64,000 bases of DNA from positions 1-64,000 of the forward strand of contig JAFXXN010000037.1 of assembly GCA_017542245.1 (NCBI GenBank), given 5' to 3'. Position 1 is the first letter of the stretch; the number at the start of each line of letters is the position of its first letter. The notes under the pieces were generated by a model that did not search any database, had not been told where the DNA came from, and saw only the letters and a program-made list of their open reading frames with translations. A program made the translations under genes and the position numbers. Shown here piece after piece: positions 27,216 through 36,500 of the stretch. The stretch comes from Lachnospiraceae bacterium. GTDB taxonomy: Bacteria; Bacillota; Clostridia; Lachnospirales; Lachnospiraceae.

Positions 27216-30200
27216 ATGTTTAGTAAAGTAAACACAGATATGAATTTCGTTGAACGCGAAAAAACTGTAGAGCAGTTCTGGAAAGACAATGACATCTTCA
27301 AAAAAAGCCTAAAATTAAGAGAAGGCTGCCCTACCTACACATTTTATGATGGACCGCCTACAGCTAACGGCAAGCCGCATATCGGGCATGTACTTACACG
27401 TGTTATAAAAGACATGTTCCCCAGATATCAGACCATGAAAGGGAAAATGGTTCCCCGTAAGGCTGGCTGGGATACACACGGACTTCCCGTTGAACTTGAA
27501 GTAGAAAAGCTTCTTGGGCTTAACGGAAAAGAGCAGATAGAACAGTATGGTATGGAACCTTTTATTAAGAAATGTAAGGAGTCTGTATGGAAATATAAGG
27601 GAATGTGGGAGAATTTCTCAGGGACTGTCGGTTTTTGGGCAGACATGGAGAACCCATATGTTACTTATGATGATAATTTTATAGAATCAGAATGGTGGGC
27701 ACTTAAAGAAATCTGGAATAAAGGCCTGCTATACAAGGGATTTAAAATTGTTCCCTATTGTCCTCGCTGTGGAACCCCTCTTTCATCGGCAGAGGTTTCA
27801 CAGGGATACAAGACGGTGAAAGAACGTTCAGCTGTAGTACGTTTCAAATGTGTGGGTGAGGATGCATATTTCCTTGCATGGACAACAACCCCTTGGACAC
27901 TTCCTTCGAATGTGGCACTCTGTGTAAATCCGGACGACACTTATGTAAAGGTTAAGTGCGTGGACGGATATACTTACTACATGGCTGAGGCACTTCTTGA
28001 TACCGTTCTTTCAAAGGTTAAAGCTGCTGACGGAAATGAGCTCGCAGAAGGAACTAAGCCATATGAGGTACTTGAGACCTATAAAGGTAAGGACTTAGAA
28101 CGTAAGGAATATGAGCCTTTGTTTGATTGTGCCAAGGCAGTGGCTGACAAGCAGGGAAAGAAAGGTTTCTTCGTAACCTGTGATAATTATGTTACCATGT
28201 CAGATGGTACCGGTATAGTACATATTGCTCCGGCATTCGGTGAGGACGATGCCAATGTAGGAAGAAATTATGATCTTCCTTTTGTCCAGCTTGTAAACGG
28301 AAAGGGCGAGATGACAGAGGATGCCCCTGCTGCAGGTCTTTTTGTTAAGAAGGCAGATCCTGAGATATTAAAACTTTTGGACTCTGAAGGAAAACTTTTT
28401 GATGCACCTAAATTTGAACATGAATATCCTCATTGCTGGAGATGCGATACACCTCTTATCTATTATGCAAGAGAATCATGGTATATAAAGGAAACAGCGG
28501 TAAAGGACGATCTTGTAAGAAATAACAATACAGTAAACTGGGTTCCCGAATCGATAGGAAAGGGACGTTTTGGAAACTGGCTTGAAAATATACAGGATTG
28601 GGCTATATCACGTAACAGATATTGGGGTACGCCTCTTAATATCTGGGAATGCGAATGCGGTCATTTAGAGTGCATAGGTTCACGCGCCGAACTGGCTGAA
28701 AGATCCGGTAATCCTGAAAATGCCAAGGTAGAGCTTCACAGACCTTATATAGATAATGTTACCTTTACCTGTCCGGATTGCGGTAAAGTAATGCACAGGG
28801 TTCCGGAAGTTATCGACTGCTGGTTTGATTCAGGAGCCATGCCCTTTGCACAGCATCATTATCCTTTCGAGAATAAGGAACTCTTCGAACAGCAGTTCCC
28901 CGCAGACTTTATCTCTGAGGCTGTTGATCAGACAAGAGGATGGTTCCATTCACTTATGGCTGAATCGACCCTTCTTTTCAACAAGAGTCCCTACAAGAAT
29001 GTAGTTGTGCTTGGTCTCGTTCAGGATGAGAACGGGCAGAAGATGAGTAAGTCCAAAGGCAATGCCGTAGATCCTTTTGATGCTCTTGAGAAATTCGGTG
29101 CAGATGCAATCCGCTGGTATTTCTATATAAATTCTGCTCCTTGGCTGCCTAACCGTTTCCATGATAAGGCGGTTATAGAAGGTCAGAGAAAGTTCATGGG
29201 TACTCTTTGGAATACCTATGCATTTTTCGTACTTTATGCAAACATAGATGAATTTGATCCGACTAAATATACACTTGAGTACGATAAGCTTCCGGTTATG
29301 GACAAGTGGCTTTTATCAAGGCTCAATTCTACTGTTAAGGAGACGGATGAGAATCTTTCGGGTTACCGTATTCCTGAGGCAGCAAAGTCACTTCTTTCAT
29401 TTGTTGATGAAATGAGTAACTGGTATGTACGCCGCTGTCGTGAGCGTTTCTGGGCTAAGGGTATGGAGCAGGATAAGATAAACGCATATATGACACTGTA
29501 TACTGCGCTTGTTACTGTTTCCAAGGCAGCAGCTCCCATGATACCTTTCATGACCGAGGATATCTATAGAAACTTGGTATGCAGTGTTGACGCTTCGGCA
29601 CCTGAGAGCATACATCTTTGTGATTATCCTGTATGCAATGAGTCTATGATTGATAAACAGCTTGAAAAGGATATGGAACTTGTTCTTGAAGCAGTCATCA
29701 TCGGACGCGCGCTCAGAAATGAAGCAAATACCAAGCAGCGCCAGCCTCTAGCGAAAATGTATGTTAAGTCCAGGACTTCGCTCTCTGATTTCTATCAGGA
29801 TATAATAAAGGATGAGCTTAATGTAAAAGCTATTGAGTTTACAGATGATGTTTCAAACTTCACAAATTACACATTTAAACCTCAGTTAAAGACTCTCGGA
29901 CGCCGCTTTGGTTCAAGATTGAACGCATTAAAGGAAGTACTTGCAGGGCTTGACGGTCCTAAAGCATATGCCGAACTTAACGAAAAAGGCTGCCTTACCT
30001 TGGAGGTAACCGGAGAGCAGGAAGTACTTGAGAAGGATGATCTGCTTATAGAGTCTGCTAAGCGTGAGGGATTCGTTACCGGAGAGGATAACGGCATAAC
30101 CGTGGTTCTTGATACAAACCTTACTCCTGAGCTTATTGAAGAAGGATTTGTAAGAGAAGTTATCAGTAAGATCCAGACCATGCGTAAGGAAGCAGGTTTT

Positions 30201-30392
30201 GAAGTAATGGACCGCATCAATGTATACTTAACAGGTAATGAGAAACTAAAAGGTATCTGCGGGAAAAATGCCGATGCAATAAAGAAAGTAGTTCTTGCTG
30301 ATGAGATTGTCTTTGACAGTACCGATGGGTTTGCGAAAGAATGGGATCTTAACGGTGAAAATGTGACATTGGCCGTAAAGAAAAATTCTTGA
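27216..30392 (+). CDS. ileS: Isoleucyl-tRNA synthetase
   Basis: The 1058-residue class I synthetase charges tRNA-Ile. It has the HIGH motif as G-K-P-H-I-G-H, the editing (CP1) insertion with W-T-T-T-P-W-T-L-P-S-N, and the K-M-S-K-S motif (Q-K-M-S-K-S-K-G-N). Its length and the lack of an obvious C-terminal zinc cysteine cluster place it in the longer, eukaryote-like IleS type seen in many Clostridia. AAAGGAGG (27200-27207) fixes the ATG at 27216. An in-frame ATG at 27123 lies inside the T-box and is not a real start. Confidence 0.95.
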   Translation: MFSKVNTDMNFVEREKTVEQFWKDNDIFKKSLKLREGCPTYTFYDGPPTANGKPHIGHVLTRVIKDMFPRYQTMKGKMVPRKAGWDTHGLPVELEVEKLLGLNGKEQIEQYGMEPFIKKCKESVWKYKGMWENFSGTVGFWADMENPYVTYDDNFIESEWWALKEIWNKGLLYKGFKIVPYCPRCGTPLSSAEVSQGYKTVKERSAVVRFKCVGEDAYFLAWTTTPWTLPSNVALCVNPDDTYVKVKCVDGYTYYMAEALLDTVLSKVKAADGNELAEGTKPYEVLETYKGKDLERKEYEPLFDCAKAVADKQGKKGFFVTCDNYVTMSDGTGIVHIAPAFGEDDANVGRNYDLPFVQLVNGKGEMTEDAPAAGLFVKKADPEILKLLDSEGKLFDAPKFEHEYPHCWRCDTPLIYYARESWYIKETAVKDDLVRNNNTVNWVPESIGKGRFGNWLENIQDWAISRNRYWGTPLNIWECECGHLECIGSRAELAERSGNPENAKVELHRPYIDNVTFTCPDCGKVMHRVPEVIDCWFDSGAMPFAQHHYPFENKELFEQQFPADFISEAVDQTRGWFHSLMAESTLLFNKSPYKNVVVLGLVQDENGQKMSKSKGNAVDPFDALEKFGADAIRWYFYINSAPWLPNRFHDKAVIEGQRKFMGTLWNTYAFFVLYANIDEFDPTKYTLEYDKLPVMDKWLLSRLNSTVKETDENLSGYRIPEAAKSLLSFVDEMSNWYVRRCRERFWAKGMEQDKINAYMTLYTALVTVSKAAAPMIPFMTEDIYRNLVCSVDASAPESIHLCDYPVCNESMIDKQLEKDMELVLEAVIIGRALRNEANTKQRQPLAKMYVKSRTSLSDFYQDIIKDELNVKAIEFTDDVSNFTNYTFKPQLKTLGRRFGSRLNALKEVLAGLDGPKAYAELNEKGCLTLEVTGEQEVLEKDDLLIESAKREGFVTGEDNGITVVLDTNLTPELIEEGFVREVISKIQTMRKEAGFEVMDRINVYLTGNEKLKGICGKNADAIKKVVLADEIVFDSTDGFAKEWDLNGENVTLAVKKNS

Positions 30393-30417
30393 TTATTTTG
30401 CTGTAAAGAAGTATATT
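30389..30417 (+). promoter_or_regulatory. Sigma-A promoter of glgP
   Basis: TTGATT (30389-30394) overlaps the ileS stop codon; 17 bases later is TATATT (30412-30417). Confidence 0.55.
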
Positions 30418-30476
30418 TATAGATATATTATACAGAGAACAATTATGGTTAAAAATGATGATGTATATTCATTTTT

Positions 30477-30528
30477 CATCTGTGATGCCGCAGGCACGTC
30501 ACAGATGTGCACCATGCCTGTGGCAAGG
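30477..30528 (+). promoter_or_regulatory. Leader with two mutually exclusive helices before glgP
   Basis: Fold A pairs CATCTGTGATGCC (30477-30489) with GGCA (30493-30496) and TCACAGATG (30499-30507). Fold B pairs TGCCGCAGGCA (30486-30496) with TGCCTGTGGCA (30515-30525), 11 bp with one G-U. The two share bases 30486-30496. Fold B ends at the first base of the weak AAGG ribosome site (30525-30528) of glgP, so switching between folds could expose or hide translation. Confidence 0.4.
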
Positions 30529-30538
30529 TATATTATTG

Positions 30539-32995
30539 ATGAAGCTCAATAAAAAAGAATTCAAGGCAAGTGTGGAAAACTATCTTATGACATTGTACCG
30601 TAAGGAACCGTCAGAGGCATCCAAACAGCAGATGTTCCAGGCTGTATCATATGCCATAAAGGAATATGTTGTAGATGACTGGTTTGAGACACACAAGGAA
30701 TTCGAGAGAAAAGACGGAAAAGTAGTATACTATATGTCGATGGAGTTCCTTATGGGACGTGCTCTCGGAAACATGATCATAAATTTAAAGGCAAATAAGG
30801 AAGTCTCAGCTGTCCTTGATGAACTTGGTTTTGATTTAAATGCAATAGAGGATGAAGAGCCGGATCCGGCTCTTGGAAACGGCGGTCTCGGAAGGCTTGC
30901 AGCATGTTTCCTTGATTCACTTGCAACTCTGGGATATCCGGCTTGCGGGTGCGGTATCCGTTACAAGTACGGAATGTTTAAACAGAAGATAGAGAACGGT
31001 TTTCAGGTTGAAGTTCCGGACAACTGGTTGAAGGACGGTTATCCTTTTGAAATGTGTGACCAGGATAATTCACAGATTGTAAAGTTTGGCGGATATGTCC
31101 GTATGGCAAGAAAAGAGGACGGAAGAGAGTGCTTCATACAGGAAGGTTACAGTTCTGTAGAGGCAGTACCTTATGATATTCCTGTTGTCGGATATAATAA
31201 TCATTTTGTAAACACATTGCGTATTTGGGATGCAAGAGCTATAGATACATTCCAGCTTGATTCTTTTGATAAGGGTGATTATCATAAAGCTGTTGAACAG
31301 CAGAATCTGGCTAATACGATTGTAGAGGTTCTTTATCCTAATGACAACCATTACGCAGGAAAAGAACTTCGTTTAAAGCAGCAGTATTTCTTTGTTTCCG
31401 CAAGTGTTCAGCTTGCTGTAAAGAAATATCTTGAACATCATGATGACATAAGGAAATTACCTGAGAAAGTATGTTTCCAGCTGAATGATACGCATCCTTC
31501 GGTAACTGTTGCAGAGCTTATGCGTATTCTGATGGATGAACATTTCTTAAGCTGGGATGAAGCATGGGATATTACAACAAGGGCATGTGCTTACACAAAC
31601 CACACCATAATGAGCGAGGCTCTTGAAAAATGGCCGTTAGAGCTCTTCTCAAGACTGCTTCCCAGAATTTACCAGATAGTTGAAGAGATAAACAGACGTT
31701 TTATAAGAGAAATACAGATAAAATATCCGGGAGACTATAAGAAGATTGAGAAGATGGCCATAGTATATGACGGACAGGTACGTATGGCTAATCTGGCCAT
31801 TGTAGGCGGTTTCTCAGTAAACGGTGTGGCACGTCTGCATACCGAGATTCTTAAGAATCAGAGTCTTAAGGAGTTTGCCGACTATTATCCCGGCAAGTTC
31901 AATAACAAGACAAACGGTATTACTCAGAGACGTTTCCTTCTTCACGGAAATCCTCTTCTTGCAGAATGGGTTAGTGAGAAAATCGGTGATGACTGGATTA
32001 CCGATCTTTCCAAGATGGATAAACTTACACTTTATACTGATGATGAAAAGTGTCTCCATGAATTCATGAATATCAAATACAAGAATAAGGTACGTCTTGC
32101 AAAGTATATTCTTGAACATAACGGAATCGAAGTCGATCCCAGGTCGATATTTGATGTTCAGGTTAAGCGTTTGCATGAGTATAAGCGTCAGCTTTTAAAC
32201 ATCATGCATATCATGTACCTTTACAACGAATTAAAGGCTAATCCCGAGATGGACTTTTATCCGAGAACTTTCATTTTTGGCGCAAAGGCATCTGCAGGCT
32301 ACAGAAGGGCAAAAGCTATTATTAAGCTTATCAACAGCGTTGCAGCAGTAATAAATCATGACCCGACCATACGTGGAAGAATAAAGGTTGTATTTATTGA
32401 GAACTATCGTGTATCTAACGCTGAGATAATTTTTGCTGCATCAGATGTTTCTGAACAGATATCTACTGCATCAAAGGAAGCTTCCGGAACAGGAAACATG
32501 AAGTTTATGCTTAACGGAGCTATAACTTTGGGAACCATGGACGGCGCAAATGTTGAAATAGTTCAGGAAGTTGGCGAAGAGAATGCAGTCATCTTTGGCC
32601 TTTCTGCCGATGAAGTAATTAATTATGAAAACAACGGCGGTTATAACCCTAAGGAGATTTACAATGTTGATACTGAGATCCGCATGGTTATGACCCAGAT
32701 GATCAATGGTTATTATTCACCTCAGAATACAGAACTTTTCAGAGAGCTTTATAATTCACTGCTTGAGACAAATGGCGGTGAAAGGGCTGACCAGTACTTT
32801 ATCCTTAAGGATTTCCGTTCCTATGCTGAAGCACAGAAACGTATAGAAGCTATGTACAGGGATGAGAAACGTTGGGCAAAGGCTGCAATGATGAATGTTG
32901 CAAAATGCGGTAAGTTCTCTTCTGACAGAACTATTGAAGAGTACGTAAAAGATATTTGGCATCTTGAAAAAATAACTGTGGGAAAGAAACAGTAA
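30539..32995 (+). CDS. glgP: Glycogen/maltodextrin phosphorylase
   Basis: The 818-residue family GT35 enzyme releases glucose 1-phosphate from alpha-1,4-glucans. It has E-D-E-E-P-D-P-A-L-G-N-G-G-L-G-R-L-A near the active site and the PLP lysine in E-A-S-G-T-G-N-M-K-F-M. The start at 30539 gives M-K-L-N-K-K-E-F, normal for the family; upstream in-frame ATGs lie in the leader. Glycogen storage is typical of gut and rumen Lachnospiraceae. A terminator follows the gene. Confidence 0.95.
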   Translation: MKLNKKEFKASVENYLMTLYRKEPSEASKQQMFQAVSYAIKEYVVDDWFETHKEFERKDGKVVYYMSMEFLMGRALGNMIINLKANKEVSAVLDELGFDLNAIEDEEPDPALGNGGLGRLAACFLDSLATLGYPACGCGIRYKYGMFKQKIENGFQVEVPDNWLKDGYPFEMCDQDNSQIVKFGGYVRMARKEDGRECFIQEGYSSVEAVPYDIPVVGYNNHFVNTLRIWDARAIDTFQLDSFDKGDYHKAVEQQNLANTIVEVLYPNDNHYAGKELRLKQQYFFVSASVQLAVKKYLEHHDDIRKLPEKVCFQLNDTHPSVTVAELMRILMDEHFLSWDEAWDITTRACAYTNHTIMSEALEKWPLELFSRLLPRIYQIVEEINRRFIREIQIKYPGDYKKIEKMAIVYDGQVRMANLAIVGGFSVNGVARLHTEILKNQSLKEFADYYPGKFNNKTNGITQRRFLLHGNPLLAEWVSEKIGDDWITDLSKMDKLTLYTDDEKCLHEFMNIKYKNKVRLAKYILEHNGIEVDPRSIFDVQVKRLHEYKRQLLNIMHIMYLYNELKANPEMDFYPRTFIFGAKASAGYRRAKAIIKLINSVAAVINHDPTIRGRIKVVFIENYRVSNAEIIFAASDVSEQISTASKEASGTGNMKFMLNGAITLGTMDGANVEIVQEVGEENAVIFGLSADEVINYENNGGYNPKEIYNVDTEIRMVMTQMINGYYSPQNTELFRELYNSLLETNGGERADQYFILKDFRSYAEAQKRIEAMYRDEKRWAKAAMMNVAKCGKFSSDRTIEEYVKDIWHLEKITVGKKQ

Positions 32996-33008
32996 TATCG
33001 ATCATGAG

Positions 33009-33050
33009 AAACAGGAATGGTTTTTTGACCGGTCCTGTTTTTTTATTTTG
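33009..33050 (+). terminator. Intrinsic terminator after glgP
   Basis: AACAGGA (33010-33016) pairs with TCCTGTT (33033-33039), with GGT/ACC pairing inside, followed by a run of T bases. Confidence 0.75.
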
Positions 33051-33057
33051 TTTTATA

Positions 33058-33086
33058 TTGTAGAATAGATAAAAATATGTTAAAAT
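33058..33086 (+). promoter_or_regulatory. Probable promoter of the lipoprotein gene
   Basis: TTGTAG (33058-33063), 17 bases, TAAAAT (33081-33086). The -35 is weak, the -10 good. Confidence 0.5.
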
Positions 33087-33119
33087 AATTCTGACTATGC
33101 AAAAAAGGAGACTTGTAAT

Positions 33120-35300
33120 GTGAAAAAGTCTGTATATGTGATCGTTATCAGCTTATTCTTGGGTTTATTGCTTACAGCATGCAGTTCGGGATCAAACCCG
33201 ATTGAAAGTAATACAGTTACGCCTTCAGGGACAGTAAATCAGGATGATGTTTCTAATACGCCGTCGGTGACTCCATCGCCGTCCCCGTCACCATCCCCGT
33301 CTCCCACGCCCACCCCTACACCGATACCGGTTATTGAGGACAGGATGAGCGAGACGGATGAGCCTGGAGTGTACAGCCTTTCGACTCTTGATCTGAACGG
33401 TTATTATCTTAATGTATATCGCTTGAAAAATAAAATACTGTATTTCTTTAATCAGGGAGTTACAACTGCGCCCCAAATAATTGCATATGATATTTCTACG
33501 GGAGAAACAGTCGAAAGAGTATTTGAAGAGATCAGATCCGTAGATTACAAGTTTAAAGTTATAGAGGATGAGTTTATAGTAATAAGCAAAAATAGAAAAG
33601 AACTGTTGTTTATTGACGAAAACCTTGAAGATATTTACAGTTTTACGATTCCTATCGATACTGTCTATCCTGAGTTTACTGCTAATTCCGATTACAGCAA
33701 GGTTTATTTTATCAAAAACAAGAACCTGATAGAATGCGATACTAAAACAGGCGAGGAAAAAAGTATCTGCAAGAATTCCATATTGGCGGATGCTTATCCT
33801 ATCGGGATAACGGGGGACGGAAGATATCTGAAGATATTTGCTTATACCAGAAGCGCCGGATATTATGATATGCATCTTCTGAATTTTGAATCCGGAAAAC
33901 TGACGTTGCAGGATCCTGCCCTATATGAATATAAATACTTTATTTCACCTGACGGCAGCGAAATATTGGCATTTAGCGATTTGCCGGTAAGTGCATTCCT
34001 GTGCAGGGCTGATGAAGATATACTTGAAATTCTTGATATGGGTAAGGAGGTTCCGAACGCAAAAGTAAAAACTACCATTGAAATATTGCCTAAAGAGGGA
34101 AATATAGTTGAGAAAGTAGACTGGGAAAGAAGAAGTATTATTATTAAGAACATAGATTTTAAAGATGATACGACCATTCTTAATTTAACCTGTTATGATA
34201 TTGATTCCGGAAAGGCATTTTCAAATTATGTAACCGAATTTGAAAGGATTATACGTCCAAATTACTGTTTGTCTACAGATTATGAAGGAGGCTATCTGCT
34301 TTTTTCCGGAACAGACTTAAAAGAACCGTTCTGCTATGCATGGGATTATAAAAAAGATACTTATGAAGACCCAAGCAAGAATTATGTCAGAACAAATTAT
34401 ATCCCGGAATATCTTGAGGAAAAAAGAAAAGAACTTGAGGAAAAATACAAAACTTATATATATCTTGGAAGTGAGATCTTTTCGGGAGAACACGCTTATA
34501 CTTTGGAATACTGTCCCGATTCATATCAGATGTACAGATCTCTCTGTATGTTAGATGAAGTATTTTCCATGTATCCTGAAGATTTCTTTGATCAGATTAA
34601 GTTTGACGATGTAAAAACCACAGGCATATATCTGTGTAACGGTTTTATCAAGAAGGCTTCTTATGGGATCGAAGACGCAGTGGCACTTGCCGGAACCGAC
34701 AGATATGAACGGTTTTTGGCGCTGGATGTTTCTTACTGGGGAGATATGAGAAGCAATATTATCCATGAGCTGTCTCACTGGATAGATAATCGTATAAATC
34801 AGCAGGGAAAAGCTACGGGAGAATTTGACTTTGAGGCGGAATGGAGTAAGTTAAATCCTGAGGATTATCATTACATGGATGATTACAACGTAACCAGTCC
34901 TTTTAGCAGATATACCTACCCGTATGCCGGTGAAGATGCATATTTTATAGATACTTATTCGCTTACAAAAGCAACGGAGGACAGAGCACGGTTATTTGAG
35001 AATCTTATGCGATATGATCCAGAACGGGGCACATGTTATTTTGAAAGTGAAGCGATAAGGGCAAAAATGCACCTGTATTTCGAATATATAAGAAAGAGTT
35101 TTGACACTTCAGACTGGCCTGAAGAAACTATATGGGAACACAGGCTTAAGCTTCTTGACAGGATGTACTCGGGAGATGAAAGCGTAACTTTTGAGACTAT
35201 ATATCCGGAAGCATTTAACGGGGATCCGGCATATTCGTTTACGGATGAAGATTACGGTTATATAGATGCATACTACGGATCATTTGATAGCGTAGGGTAA
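33120..35300 (+). CDS. Large lipoprotein with an HELSH metallopeptidase-like motif
   Basis: The 726-residue product starts with a signal peptide and lipobox (L-L-T-A-C-S), then a Pro/Ser/Thr-rich linker (about residues 50-75) that would hold the body away from the membrane. Residues about 85-430 are beta-rich with repeated Y-x-D-x-x-T-G-E-like strands, perhaps a propeller. The C-terminal part has I-I-H-E-L-S-H-W at about 547-554, the HExxH zinc signature, and a possible third ligand in the helix A-T-E-D-R-A-R-L-F-E about 65 residues on. I infer a surface gluzincin-like domain; family and substrate are unknown. The start is GTG, with AAAAAGGAG upstream. Confidence 0.65.
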   Translation: MKKSVYVIVISLFLGLLLTACSSGSNPIESNTVTPSGTVNQDDVSNTPSVTPSPSPSPSPSPTPTPTPIPVIEDRMSETDEPGVYSLSTLDLNGYYLNVYRLKNKILYFFNQGVTTAPQIIAYDISTGETVERVFEEIRSVDYKFKVIEDEFIVISKNRKELLFIDENLEDIYSFTIPIDTVYPEFTANSDYSKVYFIKNKNLIECDTKTGEEKSICKNSILADAYPIGITGDGRYLKIFAYTRSAGYYDMHLLNFESGKLTLQDPALYEYKYFISPDGSEILAFSDLPVSAFLCRADEDILEILDMGKEVPNAKVKTTIEILPKEGNIVEKVDWERRSIIIKNIDFKDDTTILNLTCYDIDSGKAFSNYVTEFERIIRPNYCLSTDYEGGYLLFSGTDLKEPFCYAWDYKKDTYEDPSKNYVRTNYIPEYLEEKRKELEEKYKTYIYLGSEIFSGEHAYTLEYCPDSYQMYRSLCMLDEVFSMYPEDFFDQIKFDDVKTTGIYLCNGFIKKASYGIEDAVALAGTDRYERFLALDVSYWGDMRSNIIHELSHWIDNRINQQGKATGEFDFEAEWSKLNPEDYHYMDDYNVTSPFSRYTYPYAGEDAYFIDTYSLTKATEDRARLFENLMRYDPERGTCYFESEAIRAKMHLYFEYIRKSFDTSDWPEETIWEHRLKLLDRMYSGDESVTFETIYPEAFNGDPAYSFTDEDYGYIDAYYGSFDSVG

Positions 35301-35318
35301 TTGCGGACAATAAAGCTT

Positions 35319-35347
35319 TTGACTTGAAATCTTAGTTGTGATAAAAT
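35319..35347 (+). promoter_or_regulatory. Sigma-A promoter of the glycan locus
   Basis: TTGACT (35319-35324), 17 bases, TAAAAT (35342-35347). It is the only good promoter I see before the run of genes ending at 43612. Confidence 0.65.
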
Positions 35348-35378
35348 TGTCACATAAAAAAAGCATTTGGGGTGTGCT

Positions 35379-36458
35379 ATGAAACAGACAGTATCAATTA
35401 TCATTCCTATATTTAATGCGATGCCGTATTTAGAGGAATGTCTTCAAAGTATCTGCTGTCAGAAGAGCGCAGATTTGGAGGTTTTGCTGATAAATAACGG
35501 ATCTACCGATGACAGTTTTGACTGCTGCAGGTCTTATGCTGACAGGTATCCTTTTATCAGAGCTTATGACATTGATTCGGCATCGATCGGAGAGGCAAGA
35601 AATTACGGATTGAAGGTTGCAACAGGTGAATATATCATGTTCATAGATGCAGACGATCTTCTTCCGGATGCGTTTGTTGTTAAAGACATATTGAAGAAGC
35701 TTTCTTCGAAGGCCGGTGATATATGTGTAGGAAATTTCAGCAGACTTTGGGGAAAAAGATTACTGCATGCGACTTCACACAGATCTTTCAGCAGATATCC
35801 TCAGGATAGCGGGAAGTTCCTTTTTACGGGATTTTTCTCAGTGGATATATTGTCTTATGTATGGGCTAAATTATATAAAAAGAGTTTTTTGACCGATAAT
35901 GGGATTGTGTTTACGAATAGCAGATATGCCGAAGATAAGCTGTTTAACCTTCAGTGCAGTGCTGCCGGAGCAAAATATGCTTTCCTTAATCGTGAAGTTT
36001 ATGTTCACAGGAATACGCCATATTCCGTATCCAACAGCTACAGGGTTCATTCGCACATGATCTGGATAGATATTGCAAAAAAACTGGAAAGTTTTTTGGA
36101 GGCACGGGGAGAGATTCCGCGTACGTGGCAAAATATTATTGCCTACACGATTTTTTTCGGCTGTTTCTTTGACTGCAAAATGGAATACAGACATTGCAAT
36201 AATGAAACCGGTGGAATGATAAGGCTGCTCAAGGATTATGCAGAAGATCCTATGACAAAGAAGAACTTTGATCTTTTGTCGAAACATAAAAATGTTAATC
36301 TTATACCTTCTGTTCTATACCGGATAATGATTTCAGGATTTGCAAAGTGTATGAGGTACAGGATGTATCGTGTCATCAGTCTTGGGATAAAGATTCTTGT
36401 GGATTTTAAGATAGATGAGAGACTGTCCGATACAGGTAAGAAGCCGAAAAAACTGTGA
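35379..36458 (+). CDS. Family 2 glycosyltransferase
   Basis: 359 residues with a GT-A fold: V-S-I-I-I-P-I-F-N at the N-terminus, N-N-G-S-T-D-D-S, and the metal-binding D-A-D-D (F-I-D-A-D-D-L-L). It should move a sugar from a nucleotide-sugar to a lipid- or protein-linked acceptor at the cytoplasmic face. First gene of a glycan-assembly run. The ATG at 35379 follows GGGGTG; an upstream TTG at 35367 precedes that site. Confidence 0.88.
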   Translation: MKQTVSIIIPIFNAMPYLEECLQSICCQKSADLEVLLINNGSTDDSFDCCRSYADRYPFIRAYDIDSASIGEARNYGLKVATGEYIMFIDADDLLPDAFVVKDILKKLSSKAGDICVGNFSRLWGKRLLHATSHRSFSRYPQDSGKFLFTGFFSVDILSYVWAKLYKKSFLTDNGIVFTNSRYAEDKLFNLQCSAAGAKYAFLNREVYVHRNTPYSVSNSYRVHSHMIWIDIAKKLESFLEARGEIPRTWQNIIAYTIFFGCFFDCKMEYRHCNNETGGMIRLLKDYAEDPMTKKNFDLLSKHKNVNLIPSVLYRIMISGFAKCMRYRMYRVISLGIKILVDFKIDERLSDTGKKPKKL

Positions 36459-36500
36459 TTTTTATTATGAACAGACTGTTTTATTTGCAGAAAGGGAAAT

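Noticed and set aside
30455-30538. An N-terminal extension of GlgP
   Set aside because: The extra 28 codons lie in the structured leader, lack a ribosome site and are foreign to the family's N-terminus.
33270-33345. A tandem nucleotide repeat
   Set aside because: It codes for the Pro/Ser/Thr linker of the lipoprotein; no separate repeat function is needed.
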